Below, in pieces: positions 33,387-48,439 of a stretch of 64,000 bases of DNA. Numbering within the stretch: position 1 is the first letter of the stretch; every line of letters begins with the position of its first letter. Origin of the DNA: Enoplolaimus lenunculus (lineage: Eukaryota; Nematoda; Enoplea; Enoplida; Thoracostomopsidae); NCBI GenBank assembly GCA_030248215.1, contig JASANG010000625.1:62001-126000 (forward strand), written 5' to 3'. The notes under the pieces are model-generated. The model was given only the letters and a program-made list of their open reading frames with translations. It had not been told where the DNA came from and did not search any database. A program made the position numbers and the translations under genes.

Positions 33387-33634
33387 GGCCCATGTATAGA
33401 GAACGGGGCCGGATCGCTTTTCGGCGGGGCTGTAATAGAGTCAATTTAAGCTTTAGACTTACTTTTTTCGCTTAGGCTTACACTTAGGCTTAGGAATAAG
33501 CTCATCCTTTTGGTTAGGCTTAGGGTTAGGCTTAGGAATAGGCTCATCCATACGCTTAGGCTTAGGCTTAGGCTTAGGATTAGGCTTAGGAATATGCTTA
33601 TACTACTTTTCCGGCCCTGCTGTATACATGGGCC
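33387..33634 (+). mobile_element. Hex element, CCGGAT-type subfamily
   Basis: Starts GGCCCATGTATAGAGAACGG and ends CCTGCTGTATACATGGGCC. Two blocks of TTAGGC hexamers are separated by GGAATAGGCTCATCCATACG. Confidence 0.85.
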
Positions 33635-33939
33635 GGAAGATCATACAATCATTTCAGATGACTTACAAAACAGTTGACACATTTCTAAAGCGGTCAGACT
33701 TTTTCTTGTCGAAATGGATGCTAAGCACAACAGTAACGTCTTTTGTTATGGGTGTGGGTGTTGTGTATATCGCAAATATAAATCTTGTCTTTGCTTCGGA
33801 TCAAGTTACCCAAATTTACGGCTGTCCCTGTTGTTGTTTACTTTATCCACTGAAATTTTGCAGAAGTTGACGATCGGTGGTCGCATGCCCTGAAATTTGG
33901 CTTGATGGTATATACCTTTTACCGAAAAACGACTAAAAT

Positions 33940-34117
33940 GGCCCAGATCAGGGACGGTAAGTTATATTGTGGGGTTAGAATAGACTAAGCTTAAGCTTTC
34001 GGCAAAAGCTTACGCCTAAGCCTAAGCCTTTGCCAAGCAAAAAAATAGTCAAAAGCTTAAGCTTACTCTTTTCTAATCCCACAGAAAAACGTTCCACCCC
34101 TGATCTTCACATGGGCC
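33940..34117. mobile_element. Hex element that is an almost complete palindrome
   Basis: Unlike other copies, both ends carry the left-end sequence: GGCCCAGATCAGGGACGG...ACTAAGCTTAAGCTTT on the left and AAGCTTAAGCTTACTC...CCCCTGATCTTCACATGGGCC on the right. It seems to be a left-end dimer. Confidence 0.75.
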
Positions 34118-34491
34118 CTTATAAGCAAGTATGATGTGTTTTAAATCTGCTGGAATCATATCGGTTAATTTCGCTGAAGGCTTTGGTTTCGACTGAATGG
34201 TGAAATTTTCTTTGGTTTTAAGTATCAGTTCAATTCAAACTTCATGGAAATAAATAACGCCGCACATGTTTAAAGCTTGTATAATAAGCCTTCCGTATAC
34301 TCGAGGGGGCAGTTGAAAATACAAGGTCTGCCCCCCAGTTTACTTGAAAACGATTGCGGAGCTAAGTGCAAGCTTTACAACTTACTAAATGCATACAATG
34401 AATTTTCCAAACCAGTTCAAACTCTACTTTAAATGCTATTCTGTGATCTGAACGTAAGAAATTTTGTTGCTAAAAATCTACTAATCTACAT

Positions 34492-34790
34492 TGGCTGGGT
34501 TGCTGAAACCATACTTAAGTGCAACTTAGCGACTTAAATACGTGATAAGTAATTACTTAACCATTTTGTCGTTTTTAAATGCGTACTTAAATAAATACTT
34601 AAACCGCTGATAAAATTTGATGTATTACTGATTAACAGTTTAGACACAAATTGTAGACTCATTCTGCCTTCGTAATATAAACCAAAACCAGTACTTTCTT
34701 GTTATGACAGTGGCTGATATGAGGCCTTTATTTGTTTTTTGCTCGAAAATTTAAGTATTTGCATAAGTTGGCGAGTTATTAGTAACTGCT
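34492..34790. mobile_element. GGCTGGGTTTCTGAAA-type element, partial
   Basis: Starts CATTGGCTGGGTTGCTGAAA and contains repeated ACTTAAGT/TTACTTAA words like the copies at 44241 and 56191, but lacks the right terminus. Confidence 0.5.
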
Positions 34791-34793
34791 TAA

Positions 34794-34885
34794 AACCCTA
34801 TTCACACGTGCAAGTTTTTGCTGCGAGAACTTGCAGCAGCAACTAGCATTTGCAAGTTTTGACCAAAAACGTTGAAATATTTTAG
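34794..34885 (+). mobile_element. ACACGTGCAAGTTTTTGC-type element, one end only, just upstream of ferritin
   Basis: AAACCCTATTCACACGTGCA and the following TTTTTGCTGCGAGAACTTGC are the left end of the family seen whole at 52728-52949. It stops about 45 bases before the ferritin start codon, so it may form part of the promoter or 5' leader. Confidence 0.6.
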
Positions 34886-34931
34886 TTTATTATTATAATT
34901 AATTTATTTACTTTTATATTTTTATCATAAA

Positions 34932-38592
<3,661 letters not shown>

Positions 38593-38699
38593 ATGTATGA
38601 TTTACGTTGGTTGGATTGCAGAGATATGACTTAAATTCAAATATTTTCCACAAATTAATCATTTTCTTGCATGGAAATTGTTTTATTTTAACAAACACC

Positions 38700-38865
38700 A
38701 ATTTTCAACCTTAGGATTCGAACCACTTATCTGACGAATTGAAGGTGTTCACCAATCAGAAGCGATTCATTTGAGCTCAATGGGGCTGTCACGTCTTGTA
38801 AAGATTTACACGTATTGTTAAACACTGTGCATTGTGTATTAATTGCATGTGCAAAGTTTACAATT
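38700..38865 (-). mobile_element. diverged TTAA/tRNA-like element
   Basis: GGATTCGAACCACTTATC (reverse B box), TGAGCTCAATGGGGCTGTCACG and TGTTAAACACTGTGCATTG match the reverse family core; the termini are absent. Confidence 0.45.
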
Positions 38866-39108
38866 GGTCATACCACATTCTATGCAGGAAACTGGTTTAA
38901 AAGCCTATTTTGGTAAAAAAATCCTAGGCGGATGTTATGTCTCTGCTACTCACCCAATGACTGTAACTCTTGTTTAAATTAACGAATTAATTATCTTTTA
39001 TTTTAATTAATTTTAATCTGAATAGTACTGTTTTAGTATAAAACATGTTTACTTCCTTTTAAATTAGCGTTAAGTTGATAGAAATGAACGATTCTTCAAC
39101 CCACATTA

Positions 39109-39325
39109 TGCACTGAAAAAATGGTGAGTCAAACTGACTCTGTCCAAAATAGGCTCTACGGGATTACACAAACTGAGACAAATTCAACTCTTCCAGAGTC
39201 AAATTCGACTCTGCCAGAGTCCAATTCGACTCTGCCAGAGTCAAATTCGACTCTGTCAGAGTTAAATTCGACTTACTTAGTTGCACGTTTGACTTCGACT
39301 TTGACTCACCATTTTTTGCAGTGTA
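39109..39325. mobile_element. GAGTC palindromic element with expanded centre
   Basis: CACTGAAAAAATGGTGAGTC on the left, GACTCACCATTTTTTGCAGTG on the right. The centre repeats the unit CCAGAGTCAAATTCGACTCTG about four to five times (39190-39265), unlike other copies. Confidence 0.8.
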
Positions 39326-39575
39326 TTTTACTGAAGCTTTAGTCGAACGCCCAAAAACCCAAGGCTGATACGGTCTTAAATCTTGTCTCAGTCCAGTGAA
39401 ACAAAAGCCATCACAACAGCATCGGTTTAAGATAATTTAGCTTGCTGAACTTCTTTTGGTGTAGTTTGTCTTTGTATGATTTGAACAACTGCAACAGACT
39501 GTGTTTTCAATTCACGCTTCCGTCGAACTAATGTGGTTTTAGGTTCAACAAAACCCAACATTCTATTGAAAGGTC

Positions 39576-39814
39576 GGCCAGGTGTAAAGATCAGTAGCGG
39601 AACGTTTTTCTGTGGGACTGCAATATATTAAGCTTAAGCTTTAGACTAATTTTTTACTTGGTTTAGGCTTAAGCTTAGGCTGACGAATATGCTCATTTTT
39701 ACGCATAGGCTGAGGCGTAGGCTTTAGGCTCATTCCTACGCTTAGGCTTAGGCTTAGGCTTAAGTTTAGGAATATGCTTATAATACTGTTCCGCCCCTAT
39801 TCTTTACATTGGCC
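39576..39814 (+). mobile_element. Hex element
   Basis: Starts GGCCAGGTGTAAAGATCAG and ends CCTATTCTTTACATTGGCC, with two hexamer blocks separated by GGCTCATTCCTACG. Confidence 0.85.
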
Positions 39815-40243
39815 GAAAGGTCAAATAAATACTGATACACAGACATAGGACTTTATTAATCAAGTCTTAAAATTAATAAAGTGAAGCTTAGACAAAAACG
39901 GCTTCGAAAACATACTACATCTTTGAACATTAAATTGGATGGCTAAAAGGTAACTTGAATTGAAAATGATTTAAGTGGTTTCAATTGAACGATGTTGTGA
40001 TTTTTAGTTTATAATACAATTGTCTGAAGTTGGTTTGAACAGCAGTTTTTAGACCGATTAGACTGACGGGGCCGCTGGCCTTCAGCTTTGCAATGATTAA
40101 GTCAAATTCTTGTAAAAGGCGAAACAAAACTATTAAACCATTAAAACGGCAACAAGACCGCAGCCTGCACACACTGCAGTATTTTAATAGCGAACCAGAC
40201 CGTAGGATATGTTTTTAAGACAATCTTATTTAATTAGAACACG

Positions 40244-40340
40244 TACTGTAGTGATCCGAATAAGAGGAGAACGGAAATAAAGGAGAGTTGTTATTTTGAG
40301 TCTCAATTAATAAGAGTCCGTATCCCTAATAAGTAATTAA
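40244..40340 (+). mobile_element. GACCCGAATAAGAGGG-ended element, left part only
   Basis: TACTGTAGTGATCCGAATAA, then TTTTGAGTCTCAATTAATAAG and GTCCGTATCCCTAATAA, the order found reversed in complete copies. This suggests a rearranged half-palindrome. Confidence 0.55.
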
Positions 40341-40493
40341 CGGAAATCGCGAACAAGAAAAATCCTACGGGAAGTCAGGTCTGTGCAATAAAGAGAATAA
40401 GATATCGGGCCGATTCCAACCCTGCTACAGACTGCGTCGAATGATACCAACATAAATTTCTAAAAATTCTTGCGACACTTTAATGAATTAAAG

Positions 40494-40914
40494 CACTATT
40501 CACTCATGCAAGTTTTGTTGCGAGTACTTGCAACTCCAATTCGCACTTGCAAGTTTTGTCAAAAATCCCGTTCGAAAAACTAGCAACTGCCAATAATTTT
40601 ATTAAAATATCATAGCTAGAAGTTTAGGGCCCATGTAAAAATCAGGAGCAGAACGCTTTTCTGCGTGGGACTGCAATAGTGTAAGCTTAAGGTTTAGACT
40701 AATTTTTGCTTAGACTTAGGCGTACGCTTAGGCTAAGGAATATGCTCATTTTTGCGCTTAGGCTTAAGCAAGGCTTAGACTTAGTCTTAGGAATATGTTT
40801 ATAATACGGCACCGCCCCTGTTCTTTTCATTGGCCAAAAAATGCAAATTCTGCGTGCAATTTGCAGCTGCAAGTTCTAGCGGCAAAAACTTGGACGTGTG
40901 AATAGTGTTTAACA
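40494..40914. mobile_element. ACGTGCAAGTTTTTGC-type element split by a Hex element
   Basis: ACTATTCACTCATGCAAGTT and TGCGAGTACTTGCAAC on the left pair with GCTGCAAGTTCTAGCGGC and TGGACGTGTGAATAGTG on the right. The insertion at 40628-40835 lies near the middle. Confidence 0.75.
40628..40835 (+). mobile_element. Hex element nested in the preceding element
   Basis: Starts GGCCCATGTAAAAATCAGGA and ends CCCCTGTTCTTTTCATTGGCC. Confidence 0.85.
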
Positions 40915-41692
40915 GTTATTGGTAGTCGTAAATTAAGATTGAACAAGCTACATTTGTCAGAATGTTATAAACGGTCACCGCGAGCCAAATATTTCGGATA
41001 ACCGAATTTCGAATGAGGGTTTTCAAACCTGGTTCTTTCAGGATTCAATCGGAGGTGAAAAATACCGAACCCGAAGACCACCAGAATTTGTAGGGGCCCA
41101 AACGAAATATTGAAACTCAAATTAGGTAGTTAAAATACGGTTTAATTTGCTAATTTTAGCAAATATCTGTTCAACGGTTTTCAAGCATTTTAGTTTTGGT
41201 TTATTTTTAAGAAATTTCGAGAAGGAACTCCTACAATTGTGCCAAAACGGAAAGCCAGCTGCACATAACGACAATATTTCACTGCCAAAATTGACCAAAC
41301 CTCAGGCAAGTAACCCCTCGGCAGGAGTAGATTGTCAACAGGAGGCGGAAGCATACCTGTGAAGGTACGCTGAACGGTGAAAAAATACTATTTGAGAATT
41401 TGCAACAAAAATTTTATTTATCAAAACGTTCTTTTGTATTTATAACACATATTTCTTTGATGAATGCCGCGAGCGAATACAGAGTCACCACCCAAGAGCG
41501 GTGACAAACACTGGCCAATGAAAGTGAAAATACAAAGACCGGAATTATTTCATTTCAATTATACTCGTTTATTTTATCGTTTGGTATGGTTTTTGCAAGT
41601 ATTTGTCTTATATATTAACAAAAATGTTAAACTGTCGTTTTATATTTAAATTAAAATTGTTCAAATTAATCTTAAAATATCCCAACATCAGA

Positions 41693-41918
41693 AGATCAAT
41701 ATTCTTAAAACACGAACAGCATCTATCATCAGTTAGCGATAGGTTTTCAAACCGACACGAACTCTGGCAATTATTGCGAGTATCAAACATTGCCACTAAA
41801 ACTAAATCAAGTGCAAAAAAATGAGCTCAATTTTGAACCTCACCATTCACTGGTCTAAATGCTACAAAACCTACGACCAACTGGTGCTTGGAGCTACACA
41901 CATTTGAGCATGCAGCCC
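41693..41918. mobile_element. CAAATGTGTGTAGC-type element next to gene A
   Basis: AGCATCTATCATCAGTTAGCGATAGG and the right end GCTACACACATTTGAGCATG follow the family order. It ends about 30 bases past the stop of sulfotransferase gene A. Confidence 0.55.
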
Positions 41919-41947
41919 AAGAGTTCGAGTCATTGAAAAATGTTCAT

Positions 41948-44900
41948 CTATTCAGTCAATACGTATTGGCATGTAACATAGTCATCAGCTCGTTGCGCTG
42001 ATTTGCACAGTGAAACAATATAATTCGGAATCGGCAGGTCCAGAAACATATAATCAACGAGATATATTTTGAACGCAATTTCTAACAGAGTCAAATTATT
42101 GTGTAATTCGTTTCGAGCGATGTCATCATATTTAACCGACTTATCGACTGTCAACCGGTACATGAAAGGTTCAGACCTGAAATGTAAAAAGTTGTTGCAG
42201 ATACTCCGATTATTTCTGACGGTCACAAAACAGATGCAACAATCACAAACATAGCTTATTTAACATAATTAACCGGCATCTGTACGCTGCAAAAATGGGG
42301 AGTCAAATTGACTATCTCGGACATAGGCTTTTCTTGACTACGCAAACTGAGTCAAATTCGACTCCACCAGATTCAAATTCAATTCACTGAATCAATCTGA
42401 CTCACCGTTTTTTACAGTGTACATGTGGACGGCAATGTAAACCAAAAAGATTGCCACACATGTGAATATACACAGGAATATGAAGCTGTTGCAACCTGCC
42501 ACATGATGTAGTGGTAGCATGCTTGACTCGAGCGCAAGAGTACCGAGGTTCGATTCCCGACGTGGTCGTTAACTTTGGGCAGAAAGCTAGGTGTATAGCT
42601 ACATTAATGGGGGATTCACGTTATAACCGGGTCAGCAGGGTCACGGTTGGTCCCGTGTTGATTTGACGTCACCGTTAAAATTCGGGCTCTAATATCTGGT
42701 GAACAGACAAAACTCGAATGTTCTATGACATTAGTTTACAAATCACCGCTCTCAGTATATTTGAATAATAAGCGGACAAAATGTTACCCAATAGTCTAAT
42801 ACATACAAAACAAGCCCCAAGCTGCCCCAGTTATAACATGAACCGCGCATAAAGGCTACGGGATATTGGCAACTTACATATTTGGTCCCCATCCGCTATC
42901 AATAATTGAGCTTGGGATTCTGCCAGTGGATTTGAGAAAACTTCGCAGTTCCGGAGCAAATGTTTTGTGCGACTTAAATGTCAATAATTTGTATACATTT
43001 TTCCTGTGTGTAAAATCACAATACCAATACTGTGGATAGAAATGGTCATACATCATTGGTATACTCGATACGTACGGATTCGGACGAATGTAATATTTGA
43101 CATGAGCAACTAAATATTTGTACAACGTTTCAACAAAACAATTGAAATTTGAACTACAGTTGAAACATGTGCCTGGACCAAAACGGTGAACGAACGAACT
43201 CGATTCGTAGCATTTGGACGCCCACGCGGATATCAGGCGTTCCAGTGGATCACGGATAACGGCGAATTTGATCCAGCTGCTGTTTGACAACACGGAATCG
43301 CTGAAGCACAAAAGCGTTCGTAAATTCATTGCACTCTTTCGTTGTATGTTACACAGTAGCGAACAACGGGGGTTCTGGCCCAAACTGCAACAGTTGGAAC
43401 GGTTACTAACGATTGGAACTGTTGACCACATGTTTGTACAAAATGAAAAAGTTTTGTTGCCAAACTGTTTTACCAACAATTTGTACAAAATTCTGCAATT
43501 GCAACAGTACCAAATATTGTCATCAAATGTTGAAATCAATTTTGCGAAATATCTCACAAAACGCCTGCGTTAAAACTGTCGGCCTGTCTATCGAACAGGG
43601 CCAGAGGCCGGATCGTTTTCCGGAGGGGTTATAATAGAGTCAGTTTAAGCTTTAGAATAATTTTTGCTTAGGCTTAGGTTTAGGCTTAGGCTTAGGCGTA
43701 GGCTTAGGCTTAGGCTTAGGCTTAGGCTTAGGCTTAGGCTTAGGCTTAGGCTTAGGCTTAGGCTTAGGCTTAGGCTTAAGGCTTAGGCGTAGGCGTAGGC
43801 TTAGGCTTAGGCTTAGGCATAGGCGTAGGCTTAGGCTTAGGCTTAGGCTTAGGCTTAGGCATAGGCGTAGGCTTAGGCTTAGGCTTAGGCTTAGGCTTAA
43901 GAATAAGCTTATACTACTGTTCCGGCCCTGTTCTATTCACGGGCCGTATGCGCATTCATATTTTTGCTATATTCAACAATAAACAGATTTTGCAGATATT
44001 CGAAGACAATTGTTGCAAAAACCCCAATGACAGTTCCTCATAACTGAAACAAACTGCAGTTTGTGTTAAATATGTTTGGTTCAGCAATCATACACGAGAC
44101 GCACTTAACACAAATTAATGTATATTTGCATCAATCAATTTGAGAAAAATAACTTTTGCAAATCTAAGTAAAATGTATAGTTGCGTTTGCTTTGCATGGT
44201 TTTTGAGCACGCAACCTAGAAAATCTAAACAAATATTGGCTGGGTTTCTGAAATCTTACTTAAGTTATACATAAAAAATTACTGAAGTCGCCGACTTAAG
44301 TAAATGCTTAAATTTTCGTGCACAACCAAAGAATTACGGCCATCGTCACGGAAAGAAACTAACAGTGTTGCTTTATATTAAGGAGGCATCATGAATCTAC
44401 ATTGTTAATTTATACCAAGGTTAGTATACCTGAGCGTTTAATTTGTTATATCAAAATTAGTCAACGGCATAAGTATTTACATAACTTAAGTACGCTTTTA
44501 AAAACGGCAAAATAGTTTAGCAATTATTACTTAGCTAGTACTTAAGTACTAAGTCGTACTTAAGTAACATTGCAGAAACCCAGTCATTAAATCTTACATT
44601 TTGGTTTGTATATTACTGTCGTACAAGTAACCAACGCACTCTGCAATTCGATGAACATCTTCCAGTTGAAATGCAAGATATCGTTGAATTTTTTCATTAT
44701 TTTGGTGGTTCAAGCGACAATTGAGAGCTGTCAATTAACAATTAAGTTAAGATAACTGCTGAGTTCATTTGGGTTTCTATGATTGAAATATTTTACGATG
44801 ACGGCACTGATTTTTAGAAATATGTATTTTCTTGAACGAAAGTGGGTACAAACTTTATCAGCTATTTTTTTGTTGCACGATCAGCTTGCGTGGATATTGT

Positions 44901-45710
44901 ATCAATGACCTATGTATAGAACTAGGCCGGACCGGTTTCCTGCGGGACTGTAATAGAGTAAGCTTAAGCCTTAGACTAAATTTTATTGCTGACTTAGGCT
45001 TAGACTTTGGCTTAGCTATAGTGTCATCATTACGCTTAGGCTTACAAATATGTTTATAGTACAGTTCCGGCGCTGTTCTATACATGGGCCGTAGCAATGA
45101 TGTCAACTGTTGAAATATTTTAATTGAAACGGTTGATATTTGAACAGTTAAAACCTATTTAGCCCAACTGAAATGTGATGTGCATTCGTCCTTCGGATCG
45201 CTTTTCCATGGGTCTGGAATAGAGTAAGATAAGCTTTAGACTATATTTTTGCTAGGCTTACGCCCAGGCTTACTTACAGGACTATCCTAAACGTTGACAT
45301 TAGGCTTAGGCATAGGAATTTTAGCTTCGCATTACAGTCTTCATTTATACACGTGCCACACACTGGAACTCACCTTTCAGCTGTGTGCATGAATTTTTTG
45401 GAATCCAACAGATTAGCATTTCGGCGGAGTCAACCGGCTCGGGAACGATGTACCTGGGATACTGTATCCGAGTTACTAATGGCATTAACATTGCGTCCGC
45501 TACTCGTTTTACGATTGGTTTAAATTTAACGCGTTCCACACTTTGATTGGTTTTCGAATTGTCACTCACGTATTCGGCAGAATTTCGGAAATTTCGCGAT
45601 AATTTAGGGGCGTAAACATAACTTGTCGCCAGAACAACTACCACTGCAACTGCAATTTGAACTATTTTCAGTAGAAATTTGTATATGAATTTACTGTTTA
45701 AACGAATCAT
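41948..45710 (-). CDS. sulfotransferase gene A, type II membrane, Sulfotransfer_2-like
   Basis: Three exons on the minus strand: 45710-45374, 43418-42878, 42176-41948; 1107 bases, 368 residues, phases 1 and 2. Residues about 12-33 form one hydrophobic span after a basic start, the signal anchor of a Golgi type II enzyme. LICWIPKNSCTQLK near residue 105 is the 5'-phosphosulfate loop; [12 protein letters not shown] near 168 is the 3'-phosphate-binding motif for the sulfate donor PAPS. A Cys cluster (CFNC...FNCF) and [11 protein letters not shown] follow; both recur in genes B and C. The family transfers sulfate to glycans (HNK-1/chondroitin sulfotransferase relatives); the acceptor is unknown. 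The ATG at 45710 is chosen because it aligns with gene B. The first part of exon 2 is almost identical to gene B, unlike the rest. Confidence 0.86.
42281..42422. mobile_element. GAGTC palindromic element in gene A intron 2
   Basis: TACGCTGCAAAAATGGGGAG on the left, CTCACCGTTTTTTACAGTGTAC on the right. Shortened centre. Confidence 0.7.
42497..42569 (+). repeat. tRNA-like sequence in gene A intron 2
   Basis: GCCACATGATGTAGTGGTAGC (A-box-like) and GAGGTTCGATTCCCGAC (B-box-like), with an acceptor stem paired at about six of seven positions and a loop CTCGAGC. The T stem does not pair, so a working tRNA is unlikely; a SINE head or pseudogene fits better. Confidence 0.4.
43581..43945 (+). mobile_element. 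Hex element with the longest TTAGGC array, gene A intron 1
   Basis: Starts GGCCTGTCTATCGAACAGGG and ends CTGTTCTATTCACGGGCC. The interior, 43662-43905, is an almost unbroken run of about 40 hexamers, mostly TTAGGC with GTAGGC and ATAGGC variants. It is the most telomere-like stretch in the window. Confidence 0.9.
44241..44586. mobile_element. GGGTTTCTGAAATC-type element in gene A intron 1
   Basis: Left TTGGCTGGGTTTCTGAAATC, right CATTGCAGAAACCCAGTCA, inverted. Subterminal TACTTAAGT words are repeated many times in both orientations. Confidence 0.8.
44908..45090 (+). mobile_element. Hex element, mixed subfamily, gene A intron 1
   Basis: Starts ACCTATGTATAGAACTAGGC and ends CTGTTCTATACATGGGCC. 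Fewer hexamers than usual. Confidence 0.75.
45190..45325 (+). mobile_element. Hex element remnant close to gene A exon 1
   Basis: Keeps GGATCGCTTTTCCATGGGTC, AAGATAAGCTTTAGACTATA and TTAGGCTTAGGCATAGGAAT; the outer termini are lost. Confidence 0.5.
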
Positions 45711-45963
45711 TGGTGTTAACCTTTGAAAAAAATTTTGAACGCAAACTTTTGTTCGACTAAGGGCCAGGATATATAATACATTATTGGGTTGATCCGTTTC
45801 AGTTGTGTATTTATCAGGGCACAAGTGAAGGTTTGGCTCCGACGGAAAAGCTTCAACCGGCTCCGGAAGGATTTTCCCAGGTAAATACGGTAATGTCGCT
45901 AATGAATACTTTCCGTAGATTTGTATATGTTGTAACTTCTGTTAGTTTAATTGTACCTTTGCA

Positions 45964-46162
45964 GGGCTTATGCAAAGATCAGGGGCGGAACGTTTTTCTG
46001 TGGGACTGCAATAGAGTAGCTTACGTTTTAGAGTATTTCTTTGCTTGGCTTAAGCGTAGGTTTAGGCTTACAAATAAACTCATTCTTACACTTTGGTTTA
46101 GGCTTATGCTTAGGCGTAGGAATATGTTTATAATACTGTTCCGTCCCTGTTCTTTACATTGA
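45964..46162 (+). mobile_element. Hex element
   Basis: Starts GGCTTATGCAAAGATCAGGG and ends CCGTCCCTGTTCTTTACATTG. Confidence 0.8.
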
Positions 46163-46698
46163 CTTTTTGCGGCAATTTTGGAAAGTTTAAATATTGAAAT
46201 TTTTCAAAAAAAGAAGTTAATTTTTAACATTTTATAGGATTTGCTTAAAAATAATTTATCTGTTTAATGAAAATAATTAGTGCTACACACAGTTGAGCAT
46301 ATCGTCTAAGAATTTCATTTGAATAAGCCAACCATAGCCGACGAACACTAAGCATGTAAAGTTCAGTGCTAATCTTCATCGCAACGGTTTTATTAAACCA
46401 AACACTTGACAGCAGGCTGGTAAACAGAGTAAGAATAACGGAAACGGATAATTATCAATATGATCCAAACAAATATTATTCCGCCAGTCCTGTTCAATAT
46501 ATACGCTTTTATCCATGGATAATAGCGTTGAACAGAATGTTAAAAGTTTCAACTGATATAAAATAACACTATTTTGTGTATTTGTTTCATGTATGAATTC
46601 CGCGAAACCATATAATGTTCAGTTGTCCAAATAAAAGTGTTTTGAGGCGGAAAATATAAAGATTTGTATCGATTTGTCTCAGTATACATTCTATATTA

Positions 46699-46929
46699 GG
46701 CCCATGTATAGAACAGGTCCGGATCGTTTTCCGGAGGGGCTATAATAGAGTCCGTTTAAGCTTTAGACTATTTTTTGCTTACGCTTAGGGTTAGGCTTAG
46801 GCTTAGGCTTAGGTTTAGGTTTAGGCTTGTGCTTAGGCTTAGGTTTAGGCTTAGGTTTAGGCTTAGGCTTAGGCTTAGGCTTAGGAATATGCTTATACTA
46901 TTGTTCCGGCCCTGTTCTATACATGGGCC
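46699..46929 (+). mobile_element. Hex element, CCGGAT-type subfamily
   Basis: Starts GGCCCATGTATAGAACAGGT and ends CTGTTCTATACATGGGCC. The 46775-46885 array alternates TTAGGC with TTAGGT. Confidence 0.85.
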
Positions 46930-46962
46930 GATATGATTGTATTGTCATTTTTTTAAAACCGG

Positions 46963-47090
46963 ATTCAATCAAGTTGTAAACGGATAGCAAAAATAACGTA
47001 AGCGAAAACGAATCATGGTTAAAATACCGGAACCCGACCGTCATACCCATCGGTTTATGCCGGAAACGGATATTCAGTAACAGCCTTGAA
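46963..47090 (-). mobile_element. fragment of the GATATCCGGTT-ended element
   Basis: AACCGGATTCAATCAAG, AAACGGATAGCAAAAATAACG and GCCGGAAACGGATATTCAGT recall the ends of 61843-62216. Confidence 0.4.
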
Positions 47091-47096
47091 TGCTAG

Positions 47097-47288
47097 GGCC
47101 CATGTAAATATCACGGGCGGAATGTTTTTCTGTGGTACTAGAAAAGAGTAATGCTTAAGCTTTAGACTATTTTTTTTTGCTTGGCTTAGGCTTAGAAATA
47201 TGCTCAATCTTGCACTTAGGCTCAGGCTTACGCTTAGGCTTAGGAATATGCTTATAATACTGTTCCGCCCCTGTTCTTTACATTGGCC
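47097..47288 (+). mobile_element. Hex element
   Basis: Starts GGCCCATGTAAATATCACGG and ends CCCCTGTTCTTTACATTGGCC. Confidence 0.85.
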
Positions 47289-47529
47289 ATCATATCTGAC
47301 TAAATTTGCAGTTTGTTGGTATTTTTTTCGTAAAAAAATCGCTGGTGAAGTCAGTATCCCAGGTACAGAGATTTCCAAAAGTTCTAAACGTTCAGTACAA
47401 ACATAAACTGTCCCAAATAGGGTGTACCTCCCACCTTCTCACAGTGGCGTACTGAGAAATTTTGATGGGGGGGGGCGCATACTGTGTCAGGCCCGTGCTT
47501 TTTTCCGCGTAAAAGCAAACTTAGAATCC

Positions 47530-47742
47530 TACACGGCAAAAAATGGTGAGTCAAATTGACTCCCTCCGAAATAGGCTCTACGGGACTACACAAACTGAGT
47601 CAAATTCGACTCCGCCAGAGTCAAACGTGCGACTAAGTGAGTCGAATTTGACTCTGGCGGAGTCTGATTGGACTCAATTTGTGTAGTCCCGTAGAGCCTA
47701 TTTCAGAGGGAGTCAATTCGACTCACCATTTTTTGCAGTGTA
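47530..47742. mobile_element. GAGTC palindromic element, best-preserved copy
   Basis: TACACGGCAAAAAATGGTGA on the left and CTCACCATTTTTTGCAGTGTA on the right. The arms pair for nearly 100 bases each, including ATAGGCTCTACGGGACTACA, around a GTGCGACTAAGTGAGTC centre. Confidence 0.85.
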
Positions 47743-47949
47743 TTAGCAGTACAGATCTCATTTTTTCGTGGAATTTATGAGGTTTGTCACGCTCCCATAG
47801 TTGACTGTGGGACCAATTTCAGAGTTCTGTTTTAGGTCCTTAAAATTTAGCAGTTTGAGGATCTGGAACAGGTCGAATTGTTTGCCACGTGAACACAACT
47901 TGAAAAAAAATCCGCAAGCGACAAGCTAGAACACCACTGTCTTCTACTC

Positions 47950-48129
47950 TACACTGCAAAAAATGGTGAGTCAAGTTGACTCTCCGAAATAGGCTTTGCC
48001 TGAGTACACGAACTGAGTCAAATTCGACCCAATTTGACTGTGGCGGAGTTGAATTTTAACTCAGTTTGTGTAATCAGGTAAAACCTATTTCGGAGAGAGT
48101 CAATTTGACGCACCATTTTTTTCAGTGTA
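47950..48129. mobile_element. GAGTC palindromic element, second nearby copy
   Basis: TACACTGCAAAAAATGGTGA on the left, GCACCATTTTTTTCAGTGTA on the right, with a shortened centre. Confidence 0.8.
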
Positions 48130-48439
48130 GTACACAGCTGCAGTTTGCAGTCTGTGGGGGAATTTTTTGGGTAAATATGAAATATTTCTATGCAATAGGA
48201 GTTGAAACCGAGTGACCGAAGGCTCGAAGCCAGAATTTAGACAGCAACTCTATTGCGCGCTCCTGGTCCTCACATACTAACCTGTCTTAAAGCATCGCAG
48301 CAAACGTTTCCAAATTTTATGTAAACTTTATTGTTTTAATTTCGGATTAAAAAATTATTTTGTTACTCGTCCAAAGTGGCATGAGTATATAAATGATATA
48401 TAAAATTGTCAATTTTTAAGCTATTTTTCACAGCATACT

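Noticed and set aside
42497-42569. Functional tRNA gene
   Set aside because: The T stem does not pair and the acceptor stem has a mismatch, so it is listed only as tRNA-like.
43662-43905. A real chromosome end
   Set aside because: The array is enclosed by transposon termini and has gene A exons on both sides, so it is interstitial.
46366-46566. 66-residue frame with a hydrophobic start
   Set aside because: No ATG at the start (GTG), no splice context, no homology recognised, and it lies in repeat-rich intergenic DNA.
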